Shown here piece after piece: positions 1 through 7,274 of a DNA stretch of 64,000 bases; position 1 is the stretch's first letter, and the number at the start of each line of letters is the position of its first letter. Source of the stretch: Verrucomicrobiota bacterium (GTDB lineage: Bacteria; Verrucomicrobiota; Verrucomicrobiia; Chthoniobacterales; JAFAMB01); NCBI GenBank assembly GCA_019239825.1, contig JAFAZK010000053.1, positions 1-64,000 on the forward strand, read 5' to 3'. The notes below the pieces were generated by a model. The model was not told the DNA's origin, did no database searches, and saw only the letters and a program-made list of their open reading frames with translations. A program made the position numbers and the translations under genes.

Positions 1-80
1 CTGCTTCATGTCCGATAACTCTTTACATGGCTAATTCCTTTCAATCAGCGAGTCTCACTAGGCTTTGCTTGGCGCTCCAG

Positions 81-185
81 AAGCCAACGAAGCAAACGAA
101 GGTTTTGCTCGCCTACAAAATACTTAGCCCTAGCCGGTTAGCGTGAATAATCTTGGTCCCCTTCGTTGCCTTGGTTTCCTTCTGT
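81..185. repeat. T-type hairpin of tandem words (GAAGCMAACGAAGG class)
   Basis: Left arm GAAGCCAACGAAGCAAACGA is answered about 60 bases later by CCTTCGTTGCCTTGGTTTCC, the reverse complement of the same loose repeat word. The arms are short degenerate tandem repeats, not one unique sequence. The rest of positions 1-283 shows no gene; it is the left window edge and the region before the first SDR gene. Confidence 0.6.
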
Positions 186-283
186 AAAATTGCTCTTTTT
201 CTTCCGTCTTTGTGTCCGTGGCAATTTCCCCCGGCTGTCTATGTTTCCATTGACAACATTGTTACCAGTGGATACATGATTCC

Positions 284-1039
284 ATGCAACTTACGGGTAA
301 TACCATTCTTGTTACCGGCGGTGGTTCCGGTATCGGACGCGGCCTGGCCGAATCCCTACATAAACTGGGTAACCAGATCATTATCTCCGGTCGCCGAACA
401 GACGCCCTGGCTGAAACTACCAAAGCTAATCCCGGAATTGTTCCCCTGCCCCTAGACGTCAATGACCCCGAGGCGATCCGCAATTTCGCGGCTCGGATCA
501 CCACGGAATATCCCAATTTAAACGTACTGATTAACAACGCAGGAATCATGAGACCTGAGAACCTGCGAGAGTTACCCAATGGTTTGGCCAACTCGGAAGC
601 GGTCATCACGACGAACTTATTGGGCCCGATCCGCTTGACCGCGGCACTTCTTCCACACCTGCAGAAGCAGCAGCAGGCCGCTATCATCAATGTGTCCTCC
701 GGCCTGGCTTTCGTGCCGTTGCCGGTGACCCCGACTTACAGCGCAACCAAGGCCGCTCTTCATTCTTATACGGTTTCCCTGCGAGTTCAGCTGGCCGGTA
801 CACCGATCGAAGTAATCGAAATCATCCCTCCCGCGGTCGCTACCGACCTGACACCTGGCCGGATCCCCAATGAACGCATGATGTCGTTAGAAGATTACAT
901 CGAACAGACCATGCAAATCCTCAAGACTCAGCCTACTCCTAGCGAGATCTGCGTTGAACACGTCAAGTTCCTTCGCTTCGCCGAATCGAGCGGAAACTTT
1001 CAAAAGGCCCTCGGAATGTTGAGCGCGGTGACGCTCTAA
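284..1039 (+). CDS. Short-chain dehydrogenase/reductase, DltE-like
   Basis: A 251-residue classical SDR, probably a cytoplasmic NAD(P)-dependent oxidoreductase; the substrate cannot be read. The nucleotide-binding motif TGGGSGIG is at residues 11-18, NNAG at 84-87, and the catalytic set Ser139, Tyr152 and Lys156 (YSATK) is complete. The C-terminal part with EDYIEQTMQIL resembles the DltE/COG3967 subgroup, an assignment from memory. Length is normal for the family. The ATG start gives the Rossmann strand at the expected distance, though no strong ribosome binding site is seen. It stands alone, followed by a loose tandem word array (GTGGACTAAG type) before the glucosidase gene, so no operon partner hints at its role. 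Confidence 0.88.
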   Translation: MQLTGNTILVTGGGSGIGRGLAESLHKLGNQIIISGRRTDALAETTKANPGIVPLPLDVNDPEAIRNFAARITTEYPNLNVLINNAGIMRPENLRELPNGLANSEAVITTNLLGPIRLTAALLPHLQKQQQAAIINVSSGLAFVPLPVTPTYSATKAALHSYTVSLRVQLAGTPIEVIEIIPPAVATDLTPGRIPNERMMSLEDYIEQTMQILKTQPTPSEICVEHVKFLRFAESSGNFQKALGMLSAVTL

Positions 1040-1191
1040 GGAGAGATGGACTAAGTGGACACAGTGGAGTAAGGCAGCGAATAGACTTAGTAGATCAAAT
1101 CGACCGGATGGGTTAAACCAGCCGGCATTTGGCGACGGCTCCCAGGGATTTGGCGAAACCAGTCGTCGGCTACGTCTTACCCACTGGTCCA

Positions 1192-3456
1192 ATGTTACTT
1201 TTACGCGTTACGCTTTTAGCGGTCCTTTGCGGATACTCGGCCTCGTTACGCTCGGAGCCCGCGGTGGACGATCTGGTTCGGAAAGGCGCTAACGCCGACT
1301 GGTTACCGGCAAATAAGGCTGGTTTCGGCACAAGTAACACCGTCGCCAGCAACGTTTGGTTCACGCTCCAGAACGGCCGGTTGAGCGAGGTCTACTATCC
1401 CCGTATCGACACGCCCAGCGTCCGCAATCTCGACTTTATCGTTACAGATGGAAAAACCTTTGCTACCCGAGCTCAAGACGCATCCACGCCTCTGACTCGA
1501 CTGGTGAATCCCGGCCAGTCGAGCGATCACCATGACTCCGGCGTTGATTCCGGTACGGCCAGTCCCGGGAGCTTGACCTACCAAGTTGTTAACTTGGACC
1601 GGGAAAGTCGTTGGCGCCTGACGACTACCTTCGTTACGGATCCGGCTCGTCCGACCCTGCTCATCGATATCGAGTTCACGTCATTGAACGGTAAGCCTTA
1701 CCAGCTCTACGCCGTCTATCAGCCGCAGCTTAACAACCCCTTTGTAGCGGCTCCTCTAGACGAGTTAGGCAAAACTGAAGGCAAAGCGCTGGTCGCTCTT
1801 GATGAAAATCTGCAGGCCGTTAGCGCACTAATGGCGAACCCGGACTTCACGGAAACGGCTAATGGTTACCTCGGAACCACGGACGGCGGGACAGACCTCA
1901 CCCAACATTATCAGCTAACCTCACACGATAATTCCGCCCCCCACGGTACCGTGGTGCAGACGGGTAGATTCCCTGTAACCGGTGCTACTCAACATCTCAC
2001 TGTGGCGCTCGGTTTTGCTTCCACAGAGTCCGAAGCTGTTACCAGGGCCAACGACTCGCTAACGGCTGGGTTCAATCGGGTTGCTCAGGAATACGCTGAC
2101 GGCTGGCATAAGTACTTGCAGTCCTTGCGCCCAGCTCCCCCAAGTCTATCTAGTCGGCAAGAGCGCCAGCTGTATGCAGTTTCCGCGATGGTGCTTGCGG
2201 CTACTGAAGACAAGCTTTACCGAGGCGCCTACATCGCCTCCCCTTCAATCCCGTGGGCGTTTGCAACCGGTCTCATAAATCCTTCCGGGCCTTACCACGG
2301 GGTGTGGGCGCGCGATCTATACGAAATCGCCACCGCCCTCATCGCTGATGGCGACATGGACGGCGCCCGGCGCGCTTTAGATTACATTCTCAATGTCCAA
2401 CAAAGCGCCGACGGCGCTTGCCCGCAAAACACGATGGTCGATGGGACCCCCATCTTCCACAGCTTGCAGCTGGACGAAGTGTCGGATCCAATAATCTTAG
2501 CCTATCAACTCGGCCGCAAGGATGCCGACACCTGGTTGCGTCATATAAAACCGGCAGCTGAGTTTCTCATTGACTTCGCTCCACTATCGGAATACCCGGC
2601 GCCATACACGCTTCAAGAACGATGGGAAGAACAGAGCGGCTATTCTCCGGCCTGCATCGCCAGTGAGGTCGCCGCGTTAGTCTGCGCGGCCGATATCGCG
2701 CGAGCTAACGGTGACACCGATTCCGCGAAGCGCTTCCTGGCGACGGCCGACTCCTGGAGGTCGCAGATCGAAAAATGGACGGTAACTACGAACGGCCCGT
2801 ACAGCTCATCGCCCTACTACTTGAGAGTCACAAAAGACGGCAGACCTGACTCCGGCACCACCTACAACTTGGCCAACGGCGGTCCCGGCGCTATCGATCA
2901 ACGCAAGGTAGTCGACCCCAGTTTTCTCGAGTTAGTGCGTCTTGGAATCAAGCAGGCTAGTGACCATGTGATTACTAACAGCATCAAAGTAGTTGATACC
3001 CAACTGTCGGTCACAACTGCCGCCGGCAAATTTTGGCATCGGTATACCGACGATGGATACGGAGAATGCGCCTCCGGAGCTCCCTGGACCTTAACTCCAC
3101 CCGATTCGGGTGCGACTCATGGCCGAGTGTGGCCTATTTTTGCCGGCGAACGCGGCGAGTACGAGATAGCCGCTCACAACCTTAAAGGTGCTCAGGCGAA
3201 CCTTGTGGCCATGGCGCAAGCCGCCAACGAGGCTGACCTGTTGCCTGAGCAAGTTTGGGATAACGAGGCACCATCAGGCCAACCCGGGTTTGCATCAGGC
3301 ACCGGCACGACATCGGCGACTCCTCTTGCCTGGGCACACGCACAGTTTATCCGCCTCGCGTTCGATTTGGCGGCCGGGCGTCTGGTCGAGCAACCTTCTA
3401 TCGTGGCTGACCGTTACATTGAGCGCAAAGAACAGATCGTCACAGGCGAGAAGTGA
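1192..3456 (+). CDS. Exported GH15 glucoamylase/glucodextranase-like glycosidase
   Basis: A 754-residue protein likely to release glucose from alpha-glucans outside the cytoplasm. The ORF opens at a TTG at 1129, but ATG 1192 gives a clean signal peptide (MLLLRVTLLAVLCGYSASL) and is preferred. The N-terminal part (GFGTSNTVASNVWFTLQNG, EVYYPRIDTPSVRNLDFI) matches the beta-sandwich domain of glucodextranases. The C-terminal half is the (alpha/alpha)6 barrel with GVWARDLYEIATALI, LQLDEVSDPI, GYSPACIASEVAALV, HGRVWPIFAGERGEY and LPEQVWD, typical GH15 blocks; acidic residues in the second and last blocks are the expected acid and base. Length fits two-domain bacterial GH15 enzymes. The exact substrate (starch, dextran, trehalose-like) is not decidable. 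The gene ends GAGAAGTGA, a word also used in T-type repeats. Confidence 0.9.
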   Translation: MLLLRVTLLAVLCGYSASLRSEPAVDDLVRKGANADWLPANKAGFGTSNTVASNVWFTLQNGRLSEVYYPRIDTPSVRNLDFIVTDGKTFATRAQDASTPLTRLVNPGQSSDHHDSGVDSGTASPGSLTYQVVNLDRESRWRLTTTFVTDPARPTLLIDIEFTSLNGKPYQLYAVYQPQLNNPFVAAPLDELGKTEGKALVALDENLQAVSALMANPDFTETANGYLGTTDGGTDLTQHYQLTSHDNSAPHGTVVQTGRFPVTGATQHLTVALGFASTESEAVTRANDSLTAGFNRVAQEYADGWHKYLQSLRPAPPSLSSRQERQLYAVSAMVLAATEDKLYRGAYIASPSIPWAFATGLINPSGPYHGVWARDLYEIATALIADGDMDGARRALDYILNVQQSADGACPQNTMVDGTPIFHSLQLDEVSDPIILAYQLGRKDADTWLRHIKPAAEFLIDFAPLSEYPAPYTLQERWEEQSGYSPACIASEVAALVCAADIARANGDTDSAKRFLATADSWRSQIEKWTVTTNGPYSSSPYYLRVTKDGRPDSGTTYNLANGGPGAIDQRKVVDPSFLELVRLGIKQASDHVITNSIKVVDTQLSVTTAAGKFWHRYTDDGYGECASGAPWTLTPPDSGATHGRVWPIFAGERGEYEIAAHNLKGAQANLVAMAQAANEADLLPEQVWDNEAPSGQPGFASGTGTTSATPLAWAHAQFIRLAFDLAAGRLVEQPSIVADRYIERKEQIVTGEK

Positions 3457-3536
3457 CGAATCGCGTTGCGCGAGCAGTAATCTGTACGGGCGAGCCGCCG
3501 ATAGTCTCCAGATTCGAGCGCTTAGCTCAAACCCTC

Positions 3537-3562
3537 GGACGAGCAGGAGCTCGTCCCTACCG
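3537..3562. repeat. E palindrome, left-truncated copy
   Basis: GGACGAGCAGGAGCTCGTCC followed by CTACC is most of the 30-bp E palindrome also found at 27239 and 43929. The outer left bases are replaced. It lies 4 bases beyond the stop of the small minus-strand ORF and 80 bases after the glucosidase stop, that is, between convergent genes, where it could act as a bidirectional terminator. Confidence 0.6.
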
Positions 3563-3565
3563 CCG

Positions 3566-3826
3566 TCATACTTTAAATCGCCATCGACGGAACGGACCGG
3601 TGAAGCCGCCGCATTGGGGGCATTGTCTCAAGGCGACGTTCGCCCCGATCACGCCACCTCCCTCGCAACCACGGCAAAGTTCGCAGGCTTCACCGCGGAG
3701 GACCGTGAAACCCTGGCGCTGATAGAAACTTGTTTCGTGACGAACGACTCCTTCGCATTCCTCGCGATCGTCAGCGCTGCCGACCGTGGCGGCAACCGTC
3801 CCGGTGTCTTCGTCTATATAGTCCAT
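3566..3826 (-). CDS. Small zinc-ribbon-like hypothetical protein
   Basis: An 86-residue ORF starting at ATG 3826 (MDYIDEDTGT); the ORF track extends it upstream to a TTG without support. The C-terminal half has a CELCRGC cluster and CPQCGG, a pattern that suggests a metal-binding ribbon, followed by a basic tail (FRRWRFKV). Third codon positions are GC-rich as in neighbouring genes, which supports real coding. No strong ribosome binding site precedes the start. I do not recognise the family. Convergent with the GH15 gene, with an E palindrome just past its stop. The upstream stretch 3827-4194 holds repeat C1 and otherwise no gene that I can support. Confidence 0.5.
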   Translation of the reverse strand: MDYIDEDTGTVAATVGSADDREECEGVVRHETSFYQRQGFTVLRGEACELCRGCEGGGVIGANVALRQCPQCGGFTGPFRRWRFKV

Positions 3827-3962
3827 TATATAGAGCCATCTGGTCGGCAGCCGCTTGGTGTCCATAAGGGAACTTCGAGAATAGTACTCCCAGGGCGGCA
3901 AGGGATCAACCCAATATATTGGGGTCGACTAAGGCGTTGGCCACAATAGGGCGTGCAATCGA

Positions 3963-4051
3963 AGGGACCTACCGGAATAGGACCTACGGGACCAATAGGA
4001 CTTATATGAAATGCGACCCCATAAGTCTCATTGGTCCTATAAGTCCTATCT
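3963..4051. repeat. C-type palindrome, copy 1
   Basis: Left arm AATAGGACCTACGGGACCAA and right arm TTGGTCCTATAAGTCCTAT are inverted copies built of GGACCTAT/GGACTTAT words, around a centre near ATGAAATGCGACCCC. Related elements lie at 22544 and 57360. This one sits upstream of ku. Confidence 0.7.
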
Positions 4052-4194
4052 TGTAGAAGAGCCGAGCCGCAGGTGTCGGGACCAAAAAAAAGAGCTCGCA
4101 ACCTCAACGATTTATGCATCCAATTACTAAGGCGGAAGTTAACTAAGGGAGGGAAAAGATGTCGCTTCCTGGAACTTAGCTTCGTCGCATTAGC

Positions 4195-4974
4195 ATGAAA
4201 TCGATCTGGAAAGGAGCTATCAGCTTCGGCTTGGTCAACATCCCAATCCGTCTTTATTCTGCGACTGAGCGGGAATCGGTCTCCTTCAACATGCTGCACA
4301 AAACGGATCTGTCTCGGATCCATTTTAAGCGTGTTTCGGAGTCTACCGGTAAAGAAGTGCCGTACGATGAGATCGTTAAGGGGTACGAGCTGGAGGACGG
4401 CAATTATGTCGTGGTAACCGAAGACGAGTTGAAAGAGGCGTCGCCGGAGAAATCGTCCACGATCGATATCCACGAATTTGTCTCTGAAGAAGAGATCGCG
4501 AGTTATTATTTTGATACGCCCTATTACCTGGAACCGGAGAAATCGGCCGGAAAACCGTACCTCCTGCTGAGGGACGCCTTGGCAAAATCCAAGAAGGTTG
4601 GCATCTCGCAATTTGTATTGCGGAATCGAGAACATCTCTGTGCGCTGAAAGCGGAGGGCAAGGTTTTACTGCTAAATACCCTTCGGTTTGCCGGGGAGAT
4701 CCGGGCGACGGACGAACTCAACATTCCAGAGAAAGATAAGATCTCTGAGAACGAGGTCGCGCTGGCCAAGCGGTTGATCGAAGAACTGAGTGGAAAATTC
4801 GAGGCGAACAAATATCGCGATACCTACGCCGAAGACGTCAAGAAGCTGATTGACGCCAAAGCGAAAGGCCAGAAACGCAAACCGCCCGCGAAAAAAGCCA
4901 CTTCAGGCAAAGTGGTCGATCTAATGGAAGCCCTGCAGGCGAGTCTAAAGAATTCGAAGAAACGGGCAGCGTAG
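4195..4974 (+). CDS. ku: Ku homodimer DNA end-binding protein (NHEJ)
   Basis: A 259-residue bacterial Ku, which binds double-strand DNA ends and recruits a LigD-type ligase for non-homologous end joining. The N-terminal signature WKGAISFGLVNIPIRLYSAT, followed by IHFKRV, GYELEDGNYVVVTEDEL, PYYLEPEKSAGKPYLLLRDAL and ISQFVLRNREHLCAL, covers the Ku beta-barrel core. The C-terminus (KGQKRKPPAKKATSGK, then LMEALQASL, then KKRAA) is the lysine-rich tail usual in bacterial Ku. Start ATG 4195 gives the canonical MKSIWKG N-terminus. No ligase gene is in the window, so the partner must be elsewhere. A T-type repeat begins six bases after the TAG stop. Confidence 0.96.
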   Translation: MKSIWKGAISFGLVNIPIRLYSATERESVSFNMLHKTDLSRIHFKRVSESTGKEVPYDEIVKGYELEDGNYVVVTEDELKEASPEKSSTIDIHEFVSEEEIASYYFDTPYYLEPEKSAGKPYLLLRDALAKSKKVGISQFVLRNREHLCALKAEGKVLLLNTLRFAGEIRATDELNIPEKDKISENEVALAKRLIEELSGKFEANKYRDTYAEDVKKLIDAKAKGQKRKPPAKKATSGKVVDLMEALQASLKNSKKRAA

Positions 4975-4979
4975 AGGGG

Positions 4980-5267
4980 GTGAGCAGTAAGCAGTAAGCA
5001 GTAAGCAGTAAGCGGTTTAGCAGTCAGGAGTCAGAATCCGGGAGCCAGGAGGCTTCGCAGCGCCCTCGTCAACCTGGAAATCGGTTGGCTGGGTACGGGT
5101 GCGCGGGTTATCTGCAGGCGCAAGCCCGCGCTGAATCAATGAAGACAGAAGAAGGAGTTCTCTTGAATCACCCGGGCATGCACCCACAAAGGACGCGACC
5201 CCTCCTGATTCCCGAATTCTCGCTCGTGCCGCTAAACTGCTTACTGCTTACTGATCACTGCTTACTC
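4980..5267. repeat. T-type hairpin, AGTAAGC class, wide loop
   Basis: The left arm is GAGCAGTAAGCAGTAAGCAG plus further units; the right arm near 5236-5267 reads ACTGCTTACTGCTTACTGAT and continues. The arms are about 200 bases apart and flank a stretch in which I see no gene. The right arm abuts the stop codon of the 43-residue protein on the minus strand and the left arm starts just after the ku stop, so it lies between convergent genes. Confidence 0.75.
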
Positions 5268-5269
5268 CC

Positions 5270-5401
5270 CTAGTCCCCTTCTCTCTCGCCGCGAGTGAAA
5301 TTCGGCGGATCGCTGGCGGGAAAAGATTCCTCGAGTGATTCGTCCACTTCTTCTTCCAGATGCCGATCTTTATCTTCCTCGTCAGGTCGATTCGCGCTCA
5401 T
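5270..5401 (-). CDS. Small acidic protein with ESFPASDPP motif
   Basis: A 43-residue ORF, too short for the supplied track: it starts MSANRPDEED, contains VDESLEESFPASDPPNFTRG and ends EREGD. The ESFPASDPP segment recurs in short bacterial proteins of unknown function (from memory), which makes this a real gene and not chance. It is strongly acidic, with no signal peptide or membrane segment. Start ATG 5401; the TAG stop (5270-5272) directly touches the AGTAAGC-type repeat arm. Role unknown. Region 5402-5624 shows no further gene. Confidence 0.7.
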   Translation of the reverse strand: MSANRPDEEDKDRHLEEEVDESLEESFPASDPPNFTRGEREGD

Positions 5402-5624
5402 GGTATTCGATTAACTAATCCTCCACCCAACTAATCCGCATCCTTTCGAGTTGCAAGAATCACGCGCAACAACTGGATGATATGGTGATTTCAGGCTAGA
5501 TGAGTAAGTGCCCATTCCAAGGCCGCCCTTGAAAAATCTTCTGCAAACAAAGTCAAATCCAGGCTCAGCGAAATACTCTGCGGTCACCGAAGTATTCAGC
5601 GCGGATCGCCTGGACCGCTAGCCA

Positions 5625-7223
5625 ATGTCTGAGCATTCGCAAACGGTAGGGGCTCCCCAAGCCCAACGAATCGCTTTTGAGGCGGCATTGAAAGCGATCT
5701 CCGCCGTCGGGCGGCATCCAACACTGTTCTTATCGTTACCTTCGCTCTATCTTTTGCTCGTTTATCCGCCGATCTGGAAAGATGTCGATGCGCTGGGGCA
5801 GCTGATCTGGCAGGCAGGATGGGGCAACATTCTGCATTATCCGCCCCTCTATTGTTTTACGGGCAGAATTCCGTTCTGGCTGGGTGATGCCATTCTGGCG
5901 CTGCTTAACGGGCAACCGCTTCCCGGACTGAACCTTTTCGCAGAACAACGTCCGAATTGGCTCGGGATAGAACTCTTGATCATTGCCCAACATGCAGGGC
6001 TAATCACGGCTTTGACCCTCTTGGTTCGAACGGCGGCACGGAGTGCATTGGGTCGAGGTGCGATCACGATCAGCTTTATCGCTGCCAGTTCTCTATACGC
6101 GCAACAACAGTGCGCCGGCTCCGAAGCACCTAGCGTCAGCGCCATCATTTTGCTGACCGTCGCCGGGTTCTGGGTCTATCGAAGGAGCTCTTCCTACCTG
6201 AGATGGATTGTATTCGCGTTGGCCCTGTTGGCCGCCTTCGGCACCCGGCATATCAACTACTTGTTTGTTCTTTGGTTGCCTCTGGTTATCGCCGTCCATC
6301 TAATTTGGTCTATGCGGCAACGACGGCAGATATTGACTTCGGATCTCGCCAAGCTCGGCATCGCCGTAGCCTGCGGCGGACTTGCCCTGTTGGCGGATAC
6401 TCTGGTCGTCAGAGTCATGATTGCGCAAGCTGGCGAACAATACCGTACGGATCTAGGCTTCGTTCTGACGGACCGCGTCACGGCGTTTCTTTACAAACTG
6501 TCCGATGCCGAGCGCGCCGCGTTAGTCGAGAAATTAGTTGCCGCGGAGCGCGATCCAATCGTCCAAGTGGCGATAAGAGCGGAGTCTAAGCTGGGGTCTT
6601 CCCACGAAGAACTTGCCGACACGATTAAAGCTGCGCTCCGCCAAGTGGGAATTCCGCAAAATGCGATTCAGGCCCAGAGCGATATCGCGGTTTTTGACGG
6701 GGCACTCGCCTATCTCAGGACACTTCACCCGAAGCTGATCGATTTAATTCTCTCTGATTTTCTGCACGGTTATGTTCGCGAAGATAACAGCAAACTTAGC
6801 CTGAACCGATTTTTGGCCAACCGAACCGCCGCGCGCATGCGCCAGGAAGATCCACAACCTTGGCAACCATTGGACCAGCTACATTCGATCGACGATCAGA
6901 GCACCGCATCGATCCTGGTGAACCGCGCAAGCACAGACCCCTACTTGATGTTATGGGGACCAATCCCGATCGTTGTTATTGTGCTAGCTAATCTTGGGCT
7001 AACCGTCTGGTTGGTACGACGCGGCCAAGGGGATATTGCCTGGCTTGCACAAGCATTGCAGATCACCAGCGCGTTACTCTATTTTGCTAACTGTATCTGT
7101 GACTATTTCAACGACCGTTATACCCTGCCGCTGTTGGTCTGTGCAGTGGCGACCTTTGCGTTGCAGATTGGGGCATTGTTAGATGGCGGGAAACTAGTAA
7201 GCAGTAAGCAGTGGTTGGTATAG
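5625..7223 (+). CDS. Polytopic membrane protein, GT-C glycosyltransferase-like architecture
   Basis: A 532-residue membrane protein that I do not recognise by family. Hydrophobic segments are seen near residues 35-50, 112-135, 145-160, 170-185, 195-228, 245-265, 440-462, 475-495 and 500-520, separated by a soluble stretch at about 275-430. The first outside loop has DVDALGQLIWQAGWGNILHY followed by PPLY, reminiscent of the acidic first loop of GT-C enzymes that use lipid-linked sugars; this is only an architectural hint. The final residues KLVSSKQWLV are encoded by AGTAAGCAGTAAGCAGT, a T-type repeat, so the gene end has been extended or overwritten by the repeat. It is convergent with the peptidase gene. 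Confidence 0.8.
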   Translation: MSEHSQTVGAPQAQRIAFEAALKAISAVGRHPTLFLSLPSLYLLLVYPPIWKDVDALGQLIWQAGWGNILHYPPLYCFTGRIPFWLGDAILALLNGQPLPGLNLFAEQRPNWLGIELLIIAQHAGLITALTLLVRTAARSALGRGAITISFIAASSLYAQQQCAGSEAPSVSAIILLTVAGFWVYRRSSSYLRWIVFALALLAAFGTRHINYLFVLWLPLVIAVHLIWSMRQRRQILTSDLAKLGIAVACGGLALLADTLVVRVMIAQAGEQYRTDLGFVLTDRVTAFLYKLSDAERAALVEKLVAAERDPIVQVAIRAESKLGSSHEELADTIKAALRQVGIPQNAIQAQSDIAVFDGALAYLRTLHPKLIDLILSDFLHGYVREDNSKLSLNRFLANRTAARMRQEDPQPWQPLDQLHSIDDQSTASILVNRASTDPYLMLWGPIPIVVIVLANLGLTVWLVRRGQGDIAWLAQALQITSALLYFANCICDYFNDRYTLPLLVCAVATFALQIGALLDGGKLVSSKQWLV

Positions 7224-7232
7224 CTGATTTCG

Positions 7233-7255
7233 GGCGCGACCCGTTCGGTCGCGCC
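7233..7255. terminator. Hairpin between convergent genes
   Basis: A perfect 9-bp stem GGCGCGACC / GGTCGCGCC with loop CGTTC lies between the stop codons of the membrane protein (+) and the prolyl oligopeptidase (-). There is no U-run on either strand, so it would be a transcript end-stabilising hairpin or weak bidirectional terminator. Confidence 0.5.
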
Positions 7256-7274
7256 ACCAATCAGCAATCGCCTC

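Noticed and set aside
3188-3949. 253-residue + strand ORF overlapping the GH15 end
   Set aside because: Out of frame with a convincing GH15 gene and Arg/Ser-rich without motifs; continues through a palindrome.
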